DNA of 64,000 nucleotides. It comes from Didymella arachidicola. Its lineage: Eukaryota > Ascomycota > Dothideomycetes > Pleosporales > Didymellaceae. Below the pieces are notes generated by a model. That model did no database searches, had not been told where the DNA came from, and saw only the letters and a program-made list of their open reading frames with translations. How positions within the stretch are numbered: position 1 is the stretch's first letter; every line of letters starts with the position of its first letter. The position numbers and the translations under genes are program-made. The DNA lies in contig CM049986.1 in assembly GCA_016630955.3 (NCBI GenBank), forward strand, positions 124,001-188,000. The letters are read 5' to 3'. Of this stretch, positions 35,040 through 45,302 are shown piece by piece.

Positions 35040-35380
35040 TGCTATCACGCACACAGACCATGCAGTGCGTCGGTCAACTGGAAAGTGTCATGTTTCGTGT
35101 TCAACATGTCCAAAGTAACGTAGCTGTAGCGCATTATTGTCCCAAGTAAAGGCGGCTGGTGACGTCCTTGGCCTCATCAAGCCCCTGGCGCGGCGTCGGA
35201 GATTAGTGATTGGTGCTGCGGTCGCGCCCGAACACGATCAACCTGGATGTGGACGACACCCCAATTTCCCCTCCACCTTCCGTCTGGGGTCTATCTGGCT
35301 CTCTTATCTGCGAGCTCCTGGACGAATGTGTCGTCGCTGAATCCACTCCTCTCAGAGCTGTCGCACATTGAGCAGCTTCC
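35040..35380. promoter_or_regulatory. Shared divergent promoter region
   Basis: 341 bp between the start codons of the two-TM protein gene (minus) and the zrg17-like gene (plus). Both promoters must lie here; no specific site was recognised. Confidence 0.5.
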
Positions 35381-36878
35381 ATGGCTTCGAACGGGATCCC
35401 GCTTCCACCGCGGACGCCGACGCCTCCTGTCGACGACGATGCGCCGCAACAGCCGCCCGTGGGCCTTGGTTTTGAAGGCGAGCTGTCCGTTGGAGGGTTG
35501 GGATTTGATCCAAATGCGCTCTCCCCAATGTCAGCGACCTTTCCATCGAAGCAATTTGCGACTCTGGGGCCCAGTGACTCGGTCTCGCAGCGCGCGACGC
35601 CAACTCTGTATACTCCTGCGAGCGCGACATTTCCATACACCCCAGCCAGCATAATGAGTGGGACGGACATCGATGCACCATCTATGAGTGGCACAGAGAG
35701 CGCGCGTAACCCGTTCAACTTCCAGTCGATCACTTACCAGCCCGGCTGGCCGAAGCAGAATGTATGAGAACCTCTCCTTATGGCCTACAACATGCTAATG
35801 ACTGCAGGACATCGGCAGAAGACGAGGACACAAGTACAAGCACAGCAGCGTGTCTCACCAGATCTTCCTCGAGCCAGCACCTCGCGCGCCTCTCCAGCTT
35901 CCCGCCTCCCTCCCGATCCCTACATTCAAAGAATATCGCTCGTCCATGTCGAAGGACCAGAAGCTGCGCTTGGCATGGTGTTTTGGCCACTTACTTGTTG
36001 CTGGGCTTGTGCAGTGGGGCTCGCATGAGTCTTTGGCATTGACTGTGCTCTCTCGTCTTATATTCTACGATGCAATTGGCGCGTTTCTCTGTGTTGCGGT
36101 CGACGTCGGGTCAAACTTCGAGGTCTGGAAGCGCTCCAGCATTCGTCATCCGTTTGGCTTCGAGCGGCTCGAGGTCATCGCAGGGTTGGGCATGTCTGTC
36201 GGCCTGCTGTTCATGGGCCTGGACCTCATCTCTCACGGTCTCACACATGCTCTGGAAAACTCTGGTGGGCACACTGCGCATCATGCAGACGCACACGAGC
36301 GTGTATCTCCCGGCAGCATTGATCTTGCAGCTCTGAGCGGCATCGCTTCGACTCTTGTTTCAGCCATTTTGCTGAAGAACCACGCTCGCATTGGCAAGGT
36401 TATGAGGCTGGGGGCCATCGCAAATTTGCCCTCGGTCCTGAGCAATCCCTCTCATTTCCTCACGTTGTCTTGTTCAGCGTTGCTGCTGCTTCTACCGCTA
36501 TTGAGCATACAAATGTATGTGTGGCTGGATCGAACTTTGTCGTTTTCTGTCGCCATCTGCATGGTAGCACTGGGATGGATACAGGGCTGGACGCTGGGCA
36601 AGATGCTATTGATGTCCTACTCGGGGCCAGGAGTTTCCGACGTCATGTACGACATCGAGACGGACCCAGCCGTAACCGCACTCGAAGAAGCAAAGTTTTG
36701 GCAAGTGCATTACGGCCTCTGTCAAGCAAACCTCAAGGTCAGGGTACGCAATCTGGACGAAATTGGACGTCTGCGCGACCGAATAGCCAGCATGGTACGC
36801 AATCGTTTGGGTGGTAGCTATGGTAGCGGAGGACAGAAATGGGAGGTTTCGACTCAGGTCACGCTGGAGAAGGACTGA
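35381..36878 (+). CDS. zrg17: Zrg17-type cation diffusion facilitator (zinc transporter)
   Basis: Exon 1 35381-35761, intron 35762-35807 (GTATGA...CTAATGACTGCAG), exon 2 35808-36878; 483 aa. The N-terminal 130 residues are Pro/Ser/Thr-rich. The intron junction yields the diagnostic GRRRGHKYKHSSVSHQIF, followed by five to six membrane segments (FGHLLVAGLVQWG, LIFYDAIGAFLCVAVDVGSN, LEVIAGLGMSVGLLFMGLDL, ALLLLLPLLSIQMYV, FSVAICMVALGW) and a C-terminal cytosolic CDF-like domain. In yeasts Zrg17 pairs with another CDF protein to bring zinc into the ER or Golgi. A His-rich loop (GGHTAHHADAHE) lies between membrane segments, as in zinc transporters. The pairing is known for the family, not shown here. 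Confidence 0.88.
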
Positions 36879-37519
36879 AGGAAGACCAGTATCACGATTT
36901 CAGCTCTGTCATACTCCAGCAAATATGCAATAAACTCTACGCGACTCTGTGGCGAGGCCGACTCAGCAGGCGGCATTTCGGCTTGCAGCCCAAAACGGGC
37001 AGTGCGACAGCGTCTGACGAGCGCTGAACACGTTGCGTCAGGTTTGCCGCTTTGTTCCTCGATCGGTGGCACTGCCTACGAGCACACTCAAGCTTGTGTA
37101 TTTCCCCTCTGCCGGGCAACATCTCTTTTATCACCTGCTGTTTGCCTATGCACAGCTGGCAGCCATCACGTCGACACCTGACATGCACCCAACGGTACCC
37201 CTGCCGACCCTAGACCGTTAGCGAAACCCTGGGCGCGGGCGGCTGGGAAGGCGCCGGCGGGCACTGACCGTCCACGCCGCTCTCTTTGGCGCTTCACCGC
37301 CCAACGCGGCGGTCGCTGGTTGGAGTGTGCAGTTGGATGCACGCTCGGCCACGCTTGACCTGCCTGCAGGTGGCTGCTCGTCAATCACGCCCACAGACGC
37401 TCGCACCCAACCCCTCTCCTGCACGTCCGCCTGCACGCCTGCCTGAGGTCTGCCAGAACCTGTGACTTCGTAGGCTGGCGTCGCTCGGGTACGCGATATA
37501 ACCCTGTCCACCGCCGGGG
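36879..37519. other. Intergenic between zrg17 and RBR ligase gene
   Basis: About 640 bp with no supported gene; the right half should be the promoter and 5' UTR of the RBR gene. Confidence 0.6.
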
Positions 37520-39598
37520 ATGGCCAGAAATCGCGATGAGGGAGGCACACGATACGCATACGCCAATGACCAATATTCACGAGACGATCGCGACAGCAGA
37601 CATCACCGCCGCCACCGCAGTCGCGATTACGAAAACGACGAGTACGCCGCCAAGCGAGAGCGCAGGGAACGTCGCCGCGCAGACGACGCACGACGAGAGG
37701 CAGAAGTCGATCTAGATGACCTCCGAGCACGCCGGGCTAGCTACTACTCGAGGCCATCGAGCGATCGATATCGTGAGCAGGACCGCATGGCACAAGGAAG
37801 TAGAGCAGAGAGCGTGAAGACACCGCGCAGCAGCCGCCGAGAGGTTGCGAGAGATGGCACGCACAAGTCAAAGAAGAAGAGGGAAGTTGTGGAGGTCGAC
37901 AGAGAGGACGACTATGTGTACAGGCCGAAGTCGAGTGAGGTGAGACGATCTTCTGGGCGTAAGAGAAGCGATGAAGGAGGATCCTCAAGTCGAACTGCGT
38001 ACACACCACATTCGGGGTCTGGCTCTTCTCGGCGAGTTGAAGAACCAAAGCTGGGCAGGTAGGTCCATCGTGCGTCATCGGTTACTTCCGTAAGCTCACA
38101 TTTACCAGGAGTATGTCTGCGCGTGAACCTATCACCAGATACCTGTCGACAAGGTCCACTCGCCACCCGAGTGCCGTCAAGGTGTCAGCTGTTCCTGCCG
38201 CAGCACCTGTCGCAAGGTCATACTCCACCAGGGAGCAACCCCCACGCAGAAGCTCTGGGGGTATCTTCTCTATCTTTCGACCGGGACCGCGATCGCCACC
38301 TATCAGAGAAGTGCAAAGAGTCGACTGCCTTGTCTGTTTGAATGATGATCTTCCTGTCACCAAGACAGCAAAGCTTGCTTGTGGTCATCGCATGTGCCAC
38401 GCATGCTTGAAGCGCCAGTTCACTCTCTCTGTCAAGGACCCACAGCACATGCCTCCTAGATGTTGCACGAAGGAGCATATCCCATTGAAACATGTTGACC
38501 GTTTGTTCGATGATAAGTTCAAGAGGCTCTGGAATCAGAAGTTCGAGGAGTATACTGCTACAAAGAACCTATACTGCCCTGCAAAAGGCTGTGGTGAATG
38601 GATCAAACCAAGCAAGATCAAGGTTGATATGGCAACTGGAAGGAAGTATGCTCGGTGTGGTCGATGCAGCACCAAAGTATGTGTCCGTTGTAGCGGCAAG
38701 TATCACACCAGACGGGAGTGCCCAAAGGACGATGAGACCGCCCGTCTGGTCCAGATGGCCAAAGAGAAGGGCTGGCAGAGGTGCTACAACTGCAAGGCTG
38801 TGGTGGAGCTGAAAGAAGGATGCAACCACATGACTTGGTAGGTCCAGCTTTTACGTTTGCCTTGAGTATTTGCTAATATTCTGCAGTCGCTGCAGCGCCC
38901 AATTCTGTATGGTCTGCGCATTGCCATGGAAGACATGTAATTGTCCGTGGTTTGACTACTCCCATATCCCAGATGGCGACCATCTCAACGACATGCGCGT
39001 GCCATATAGTAGGCACGATAACGGCGTAGAGGTGATTGAACTCAACGAGGAACCTGCCGCGCCTGTTACCCGTCGGTCCAGCACACGTACTAGCAACCGC
39101 ACTCGACACCGTAGCGAACGTGAGCGTCCCCAACAAGGAACTCTGGCTGCCCATCTACAATCTCAACGCCACCTTCACCTTCCCAACATCGCAGCATCGA
39201 GCCTCAACCGCGGCGATACTGCAAACGTCGAAGCTTACGGCTTTGGCAACACCGGCGGACACCACATGAATGATTCGTACCAAGTCCGCCCACCTGTAAT
39301 TACGTCGGCTGCCCATCGGCCGGTACAGTCTCCTCCTCGCTCGTCTTACTTCACAAGCCGCCGCGTGGCGCGTGAAGCTCCAGCTCCGGTTCCAGTGGCT
39401 CGACACGTACCAGCACCGATCGAGGCACCCTCGTCTGCCATGGCCGGTCTGTCTCTAGACGGAACGAAGCGTGGTGCCAACAGAGTAGGAACTTGGCTCA
39501 GCCACGTCAAGATTGACCCTGAGGCAACCAACACTCAAGCTGAGGGCGTAGAAGTGGACGATTGGCGATGTGACGGGACGATGATTGGCATCGATTGA
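37520..39598 (+). CDS. RBR-type E3 ubiquitin ligase
   Basis: Exons 37520-38058, 38109-38837, 38887-39598; 659 aa. Residues 1-180 are Arg/Asp/Ser-rich and disordered. RING1 starts near 254 (CLVCLNDDL, ACGHRMCHACLKRQF, PPRCC). The IBR domain follows (YCPAKGCGEW, CGRCSTKVCVRCSGKYH). RING2 starts near 402 (CYNCKAVVELKEGCNHMTC) and ends with FCMVCALPWKTCNC. By analogy with HHARI and Parkin the catalytic cysteine is the last Cys of CNHMTC, residue 423 in this model. Its codon TG|T is split by the second intron. RBR ligases take ubiquitin from an E2 on this cysteine and pass it to the target. The C-terminal 200 residues are low-complexity. Confidence 0.92.
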
Positions 39599-40007
39599 AC
39601 ATAAGTACGTTGGTCAATACTTCTGTCTTGTATATCTTGATCGCTTTGCATGTTAGCGAAGGTGCATAGGGAGCATTTGGACACGTCGATGGCATTTCTT
39701 CTTGGAGTTGGTCATGGGCATTGGAGTCAGCGTGCTATGCGATACCCTTCTATCATGATGTCAACGCATTTTGTTTTACCTTTGAGATGCACTTGAGCAC
39801 GTAATATCGTCTGAGACGTTCCCCGTTTGTGTAACGCGAAGTGATTGGGCGCATGGAGATCCCGCGCATGGATTCGCGCTATGTATTCATGATGTCACAG
39901 AGCAGCACAGGGACGCTAGAGCAACACGGAGTTGGAGAGCTTGACCTTACAGCTCTCGTCCATACTTCTACATGTCTGTTACTCTACCGACCAATTGAAC
40001 ACACATC
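39599..40007. other. Intergenic, 409 bp
   Basis: 3' region of the RBR gene and promoter of the next gene; no other signal. Confidence 0.6.
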
Positions 40008-40529
40008 ATGCCTTTCTTACGACCAGCATCTCTTCTGCGTTCAGCAGGCCGTCCCGCTGCTGTTCGCCCTGCATTCTTCGCACGCCCTCAGATCCGTTTC
40101 GCGACACAGGACTACGGCTCTGGCGACGGCAACCCAGCCGGTGAGAAGCCTCAGCAGCAGGGAAAGAATCCCAGCGAGGACCTTGAACACCCCGGCCCAC
40201 CACCACCGAAGGTCGCTAAGGGCCAGTCTTCCTCATCGCCCAACGAAGACTCTGGCTCCTCGTCCTCCAAGTCATCGTCGTCATCGAAGCCATCTGAGCA
40301 GAGTCAGTCGAACGACGGAGCATCAAAAACCGGCGGAGGCGACGGTAAGTCAGTCAACAGTGCCAAGCCCAAGATTCTCAATGCGAGCCCCCCTGCGACC
40401 GAGAGCGAAGACGTGAAGCAGCACAACAAGGAGATGGAACACAGGGCTGAGAAGGCGCATGAGCAGGTCGATAAAAAGGAAGAAGAGAAGGACAAGGTTC
40501 CCAAAAGCTTCTGGGCCGGTAAGTCGTAG
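40008..40529 (+). CDS. Small conserved fungal mitochondrial protein, uncharacterised
   Basis: Single-exon frame, 173 aa, ATG in context CATCATGCC. The N-terminus is rich in Arg, Ala, Pro and Phe with no acidic residue for 33 positions (MPFLRPASLLRSAGRPAAVR) and looks like a mitochondrial presequence ending near RFATQDYGSG. The remainder is hydrophilic: a Gly/Pro segment with DLEHPGPPPPKVAKG, a Ser/Lys-rich middle, then KPKILNASPP and a charged helix rich in Glu/Lys. This layout recurs in fungal hypothetical mitochondrial proteins as far as I recall; function unknown. The Ser-rich middle is probably disordered. Confidence 0.75.
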   Translation: MPFLRPASLLRSAGRPAAVRPAFFARPQIRFATQDYGSGDGNPAGEKPQQQGKNPSEDLEHPGPPPPKVAKGQSSSSPNEDSGSSSSKSSSSSKPSEQSQSNDGASKTGGGDGKSVNSAKPKILNASPPATESEDVKQHNKEMEHRAEKAHEQVDKKEEEKDKVPKSFWAGKS

Positions 40530-41348
40530 CCACAACTCCATGGTGCCAGTGCAGCTATTTAACAAACTGAAGGCCAAGGCGGACGGGACCGCGACCCTTG
40601 AAAAGCCTCGACGAACTGTAAGAATATACATGCGTGCGGAAGGCGTCTGCTTGCAATGGATTGAACAATGCATCTGTAATCTTCTATCCAGGCCCCTCGA
40701 TCGCGTGCTTCTCTTCTGACCCAATGCAGCCAGGGAACGCAGACATCAATATCAGAAACTTGTGACACTCAAACATCCTGTCTTTCGTGCAACGCCTCGC
40801 CTCTTTCATTGTGCTGTTCTAGGCTCAAGGGTCATAGCTTGAGCACGGGTCAACCATGACGTCAAACGGCATTGTGGGGAAGTGATCATGATGCAGATTC
40901 AAAAATGCCATAACAACACGTTGCAGCTCGCAACAAAGCCTTCATGAATAATAGCGACGGGACGATAGCGTCACTTTCTTCTCGGGAGTGTTGAGATTGA
41001 TGTCAAGCCGTGGATCGTCATTCTTCGCGCCGCACGCAACGCACAAGCAGGGTCTAGCTCGTGAAAGCGATTCCACAATTTGTGCGAAGAAGAACGTGAT
41101 GTCTGCATCTGTGATAGGACAGTGGGACCTTCTTATTGGCTCTGGGCCCGCAACAGCGTACAGGTTTCGCGCTAGATGTGACAGGGCGGTGACGTACGGA
41201 CGCCAGCCATTTTGTGCTCCCCTCACCATAAAGCCCACCCGTGTCTTTCCACAACCAAACTCCATCTCACACCGCTGCCCTTCCTAGTACCGGCATCTTC
41301 TCTTCAATCAACCTATCGCTACCGCAGAGAACTGATTGAATTCCCAAC
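40530..41348. other. Intergenic; promoter side of the Ish1/Msc1-like gene
   Basis: About 820 bp. One stress-response-element-like CCCCT is at 41219-41223, about 125 bp before the start codon of the stress protein gene; a single pentamer may be chance. No gene seen. Confidence 0.5.
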
Positions 41349-42776
41349 ATGAAGTTCTCCCTTGCTTCCACCCTGGTGGTGACCTTGGCTGCTCAAGCCA
41401 CAGCAAACAGCTGGTTTGGCAAGTCTGGTGCGTAAACTGAGAGCTATCCCCTGTTGCAATTGTGTTTTAGACCTTCCGAGCCTATACTAACACCAATAAG
41501 CAGTATACGACAGGTGGCACGAGACAGAGCTCGAGCGCTGGCTATCGGACCACAACATCCCTCACCCCGGCCCTTCTGATCGTAAGAACCTTCAGAAGTC
41601 TGTCGCCGACAACTGGAACGACAAGATTGTGAACCCTTACACATCATGGGATGCCAAGTCCCTCTCCAACTACTTGACAGCTCGTGGCCAACAGGCCAAG
41701 AAGGGCACCGAGAACGACGTGAAGAGTCTCGCCGAGCAGGTCAAGGGCTACTGGTACGAGACCGAAGACTCTGCCAACCAGGCCTACGGAAACGTTAAGG
41801 AGTGGATCTTTGACTCGTAAGCATTGCTCACCATCGTTGTTGATAGCATGAACTCACACTCCACAGATGGACCGACTCTCAGCTCAAGGCTTTCGCCGAC
41901 AAGCACGGCATCCCCGTTCCCCAGCCCCGCCAGCGTGACTCTCTCCTGAAGTCCATCCGTGAGAACTACCAGTCCGTTGCCGACAAGGTTTCTGAGACAG
42001 CAAACTACCCTGGTGACTGGCTCTATGCTTCATGGTCTGACTCTGATCTCAAATCTTGGTTCGACGAGCGCGGCTACAACGTTCCCCAGCCCTCAACCCG
42101 CGACTCCCTCATTGCCAGCCTTCGCCGCCAGTCTCGTCTTGCTAGCCAGAACGCCCAGGGCGCTTACGCTCAAGTCTCTTCTTCCGCTGCTGCTGCCCAG
42201 CAGAGCCTGAGCGATGCTCTCCTTGACTCATGGTCCGACTCTCAGATCAAGGAGTGGGCCGACAAGAACGGTATCAAGGTTCCTCAGGGTTCCAAGCGCA
42301 ACGAGCTCATCGCTCTTGCCCGCAAGCACCGTGCCCGTCTCTACGGTGACTCTGCTTCCGCCACTGCTGCCTCTGCTTACGGTGCTGCTACCTCTAACGT
42401 CAACAGTGCTGCTGCTCAAGCCACTGACGGCTTTGCCTACTACACCAACTTGATCAAGAATCAGTTCGGTATCGCTACCGATGCTGCCGCCTCCTCTGCC
42501 AGCTCTGCTTCTTCCGTCGCCGCTGCCTCCGCTAGCTCTGCCAATGGTCAAGTCAAGTCTGCCACTGGCGCTGCTGCTAAGGCCGCTTCTTCCTCTTCTT
42601 CCTCCGTCTCCAAGTCGGCTGCTTCTGCTTCTTCCGTTGCTTCCAAGTCCGCCCAGAGCGCTGCCTCTGCTGCCTCCAAGTCTGCTCAGTCTGGCTACGA
42701 TGCTGCCGGTGCCTCCGCTAGCTCTGCGAGCGCTAAGGCCTCCAAGGCTGCTTCTGCTGCCAAGGAGGAGTTGTAA
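41349..42776 (+). CDS. ish1: Ish1/Msc1-like stress protein with repeated HeH motifs
   Basis: Exons 41349-41427, 41504-41816, 41867-42776; 433 aa. The signal peptide is MKFSLASTLVVTLAAQATA. Five related units each start with a Trp and a helix-extended loop-helix pattern: WHETELERWLSDHNIPHPGP, WDAKSLSNYLTARG, WTDSQLKAFADKHGIPVPQP, WSDSDLKSWFDERGYNVPQP, WSDSQIKEWADKNGIKVPQG. This is the putative stress-responsive nuclear envelope (Ish1) repeat. The C-terminal 120 residues are almost entirely Ala, Ser and Lys with repeated KSAQSAAS-like blocks, resembling a LEA-type helix. Ish1 in fission yeast localises to the nuclear envelope and is induced by stress; Msc1 is the budding yeast relative. The tandem AAGCAG at the first acceptor would allow one extra Ala. 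Confidence 0.9.
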
Positions 42777-44116
42777 AAGGCTCGCCCACAGATAAGTACT
42801 GGTTGGCCGTTCTGGACACCAGAAGTTTCACGACCCGATTACGACCCGGTTTTGATGGTTAAAAGCGGATCATGGAGATCCTGTAAGATTAGCTTAGCGT
42901 TCCGATGATACTCCCTTGACCTCATGTAGGCATCTGAGGTCTCTTTCCTTTTTCTCCTGTCCCTCACAATGGAAAGGAGGGTTGGCGTCTACATAGCTGG
43001 ATTTAGCAATGAAAAAGTAATATCAAATTGGTCTCTCCATTTATTCTGTAAGCGTCGTCCTCTCGTAGTCTACACGGTCAGGTCATGACAGCTTGTCAGC
43101 CTGACGGCCGCATATCGCTCTAGCTGCGGGTTTCTTGGGCGCGGCGTCGACTGCTCTTGTGTCCTTGTCTTTCTAATGATACGAAGAGGGCCGGCCTGGT
43201 GCCATTATGATGGCATGTACTGGGACATGCGTAGGATGAGTGAGATTTACATTGCTTTACATACTCGTTAGAAGACGTCTACTTATTTCACTTACACTAC
43301 TTTGTAGATTGAATTAACAGAAAGAAATACCAACGCAAGAAGAAACTCGTAATAAATTGTAGGCACTCTTTGAGCCCTACGAGGCCAAGCTTTTGTATCT
43401 ATATCAAGATGGACGTATTATACTCGCCGCATATCTAAAGATAATTTTTATGCTACACAATAGTCTAACGAGGAGTTTACTTACACTAGAGTAAGTTACT
43501 AGAAGGAAGACACTAAAATAAATTAATAGACAGGAGATCCTAAGTATGAGTTTAAGAAAAATTTGTCTTAAAGCCTATAGGTCTACTAGGCATTCTTTAA
43601 GCGCTTTAAGGCTAAGTCTCTGTAGCTATATTAAGATAGACGTGTTATACTTGCCGCATATCTAAGGATATTTTTGATGCTACACGATGGTCTGACGAGG
43701 AGTACAATGTTGGGTGATGTATTCTATATTCTTTAAGTTCCCGTTCAGTCTGAAGTTCGCATCTTTGGGAGATCATGCACCTGCACGTTGCAAATCGACA
43801 GCGTAAGCGCTACTCCTTCTATACATCCGCATAGCGCACTTTGTGGTGATCTGCTGTTAGTGCAAAGGCGGGCAGAGAACACAAACAATAAAACCTCTCC
43901 ACAATGTGTTTTCACTGAGAGCGAAGTACGACGTCTTTGTTCTGTGTCCTTGTCGAAGGTACATTGTAGCTTGCTCCATGCATCCTTTGTCCATACTTTG
44001 ATGAATGAGCCCCAACGGAAGATACTGCGAGCATCTCGTACAAGTACTATGCATGGCCCTGTGATTCTCAAGATGACAATCACCGAACAGCCTCAAGGTA
44101 TAGAATTTGCCCCACC
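42777..44116. other. Intergenic with AT-rich repeat remnant
   Basis: 1.3 kb between the Ish1-like and SET genes. From about 43260 to 43740 the sequence becomes strongly AT-rich, free of genes, and holds a degenerate direct repeat. The plus-strand frame 43788-44234 overlaps the SET gene start in another frame and shows no domain. Confidence 0.6.
43361..43706. repeat. Diverged direct repeat (two copies, 227 bp apart), RIP-like
   Basis: The segment beginning AGGCACTCTT at 43361 recurs from 43588 as AGGCATTCTT and can be followed for about 120 bp in each copy (shared CGCATATCTAA, TGCTACAC, TCTAACGAGGAGT versus TCTGACGAGGAGT). Most differences are C/T or G/A transitions. High AT content, no coding frame and transition-biased divergence suggest an old RIP-affected transposon or satellite remnant. 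Confidence 0.7.
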
Positions 44117-45232
44117 ATGGCAAGAACAGTCCCCGCGCAGCCCAACAGTCTGCCTACCTTCACATACACTCGAGCAGCCCCAGAAGTGCGTCCAGGAGGA
44201 CGCGGAAGACAGCCCTTTACCACCGGCCGGGTGACGAAGCATAAGTCGGTGTCTCGGCACGAAGGTCGTAAGAATTATGTCTACAGAGTCACAGAGAACA
44301 TGATCGATCCCGCGCGGTGGGAAGACGAAGAAGCCCCAGAGGATTGGCCAACTGGTCCGCAACATCCTCAGGATCTTCTGAAAGCCGTGCTTTATGCGGA
44401 CCCGGTAGAACCAGAGTCATCCGGCGCAAGCAAAACTTCCAAGAAGGGGGGTGGTTCACAACAATTGGACTATGAGCTCTTCCAGAATTTCAGACGGTGT
44501 GAAAGGTGCAAAAATTCAGCTGAAAGAATCAGTCAACTTTGCACATGTACAAGTGTGCCACAATGGATAAGAAGAAACACTGTTACGTGGCAGCAGCGGA
44601 ACATCGATTTACGATCTGAAGACGCCGCTCGTGGTGTCGGTGCTTACGCCCTCTCTGTATTCCAAAAAGGCGAGTACATCGCCGAGTACCAAGGAGAGCT
44701 AATCCCCCCATACGATACAAGAAGTCGGTACATGTTCGTCATCGACAACCACACCGAAACCACCATAGGCTATATCGATTCACTGCGACTCGGAAACTGG
44801 ACCCGGTTCATCAACCACTCGTGTAATCCGAACGCGGCGTTTTATTTTGTTAGACTTGGCTCCGAAGCCAAGATCATCATTCGGCCGTCGGAGATGATCG
44901 AGAAAGATACGGAGATTACGGTCGATTATGGGGAGAAGTACTGGTTTAACATGAATAGAATCGGTGTATGGTGTAGGTGTGGCGATAGGAACGCATGTAA
45001 GTGGTATGAGGGGAATAAGACCAGACCGAAGAGAACTGGGAGGACTGGGAGGACTGGAAAGGGTGCGTCGAGGGGTGCATCGAAGACTGCGTCGAATACT
45101 GCGTCGAATACTGCGAAGAAGACTGTGTCGAATATTGCGAAGAAGACTGTGTCGAGTATTGCGAAGAAGACTGTGTCGAATATTGCGAAGAAGACTGTAT
45201 CGAAGCCTGCGCCAAAGAAGAGTGCGAAATAG
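44117..45232 (+). CDS. SET-domain protein (putative lysine methyltransferase)
   Basis: Single-exon frame of 371 aa; ATG in a strong CACCATGG context. Residues 1-120 have no recognised domain. A Cys-containing pre-SET-like stretch (RCERCKNSAERISQLCTCTS) precedes the SET domain, about 150-285: GVGAYALSVFQKGEYIAEYQ at about 172, RFINHSCNPNA at about 230, and EITVDYGEKYW near 278. A post-SET-like CRCGDRNACKW follows. The NHSC and DYG motifs needed for S-adenosylmethionine and substrate binding are intact, so an active protein lysine methyltransferase is plausible; the layout resembles EZH2- or SUV39-like SET domains but the target is unknown. The C-terminus is a Lys/Ala/Thr/Ser repeat tail encoded by a minisatellite. 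It is convergent with the TFIIIC gene, 70 bp apart. Confidence 0.85.
   Translation: MARTVPAQPNSLPTFTYTRAAPEVRPGGRGRQPFTTGRVTKHKSVSRHEGRKNYVYRVTENMIDPARWEDEEAPEDWPTGPQHPQDLLKAVLYADPVEPESSGASKTSKKGGGSQQLDYELFQNFRRCERCKNSAERISQLCTCTSVPQWIRRNTVTWQQRNIDLRSEDAARGVGAYALSVFQKGEYIAEYQGELIPPYDTRSRYMFVIDNHTETTIGYIDSLRLGNWTRFINHSCNPNAAFYFVRLGSEAKIIIRPSEMIEKDTEITVDYGEKYWFNMNRIGVWCRCGDRNACKWYEGNKTRPKRTGRTGRTGKGASRGASKTASNTASNTAKKTVSNIAKKTVSSIAKKTVSNIAKKTVSKPAPKKSAK
45113..45208 (+). repeat. 24-bp coding minisatellite in SET-protein tail
   Basis: Four tandem 24-bp units (45113-45136, 45137-45160, 45161-45184, 45185-45208) based on GCGAAGAAGACTGTGTCGAA plus TATT encode AKKTVSNI-type octapeptides; the last is diverged. 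Shorter 12-bp units (GCGTCGAATACT) and 9-bp units (ACTGGGAGG) precede it. The encoded tail is strongly basic. Confidence 0.9.
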
Positions 45233-45302
45233 ACTATTGGCCGTATTTATTTGCTTTGATTTCTCATCTCTCACGCTATTGATTGCAATGTTGAGTGACT
45301 TG

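Noticed and set aside
43788..44234. 148-codon plus-strand frame upstream of the SET gene
   Set aside because: No domain; overlaps the SET start in another frame; the SET ATG has a strong CACCATGG context.
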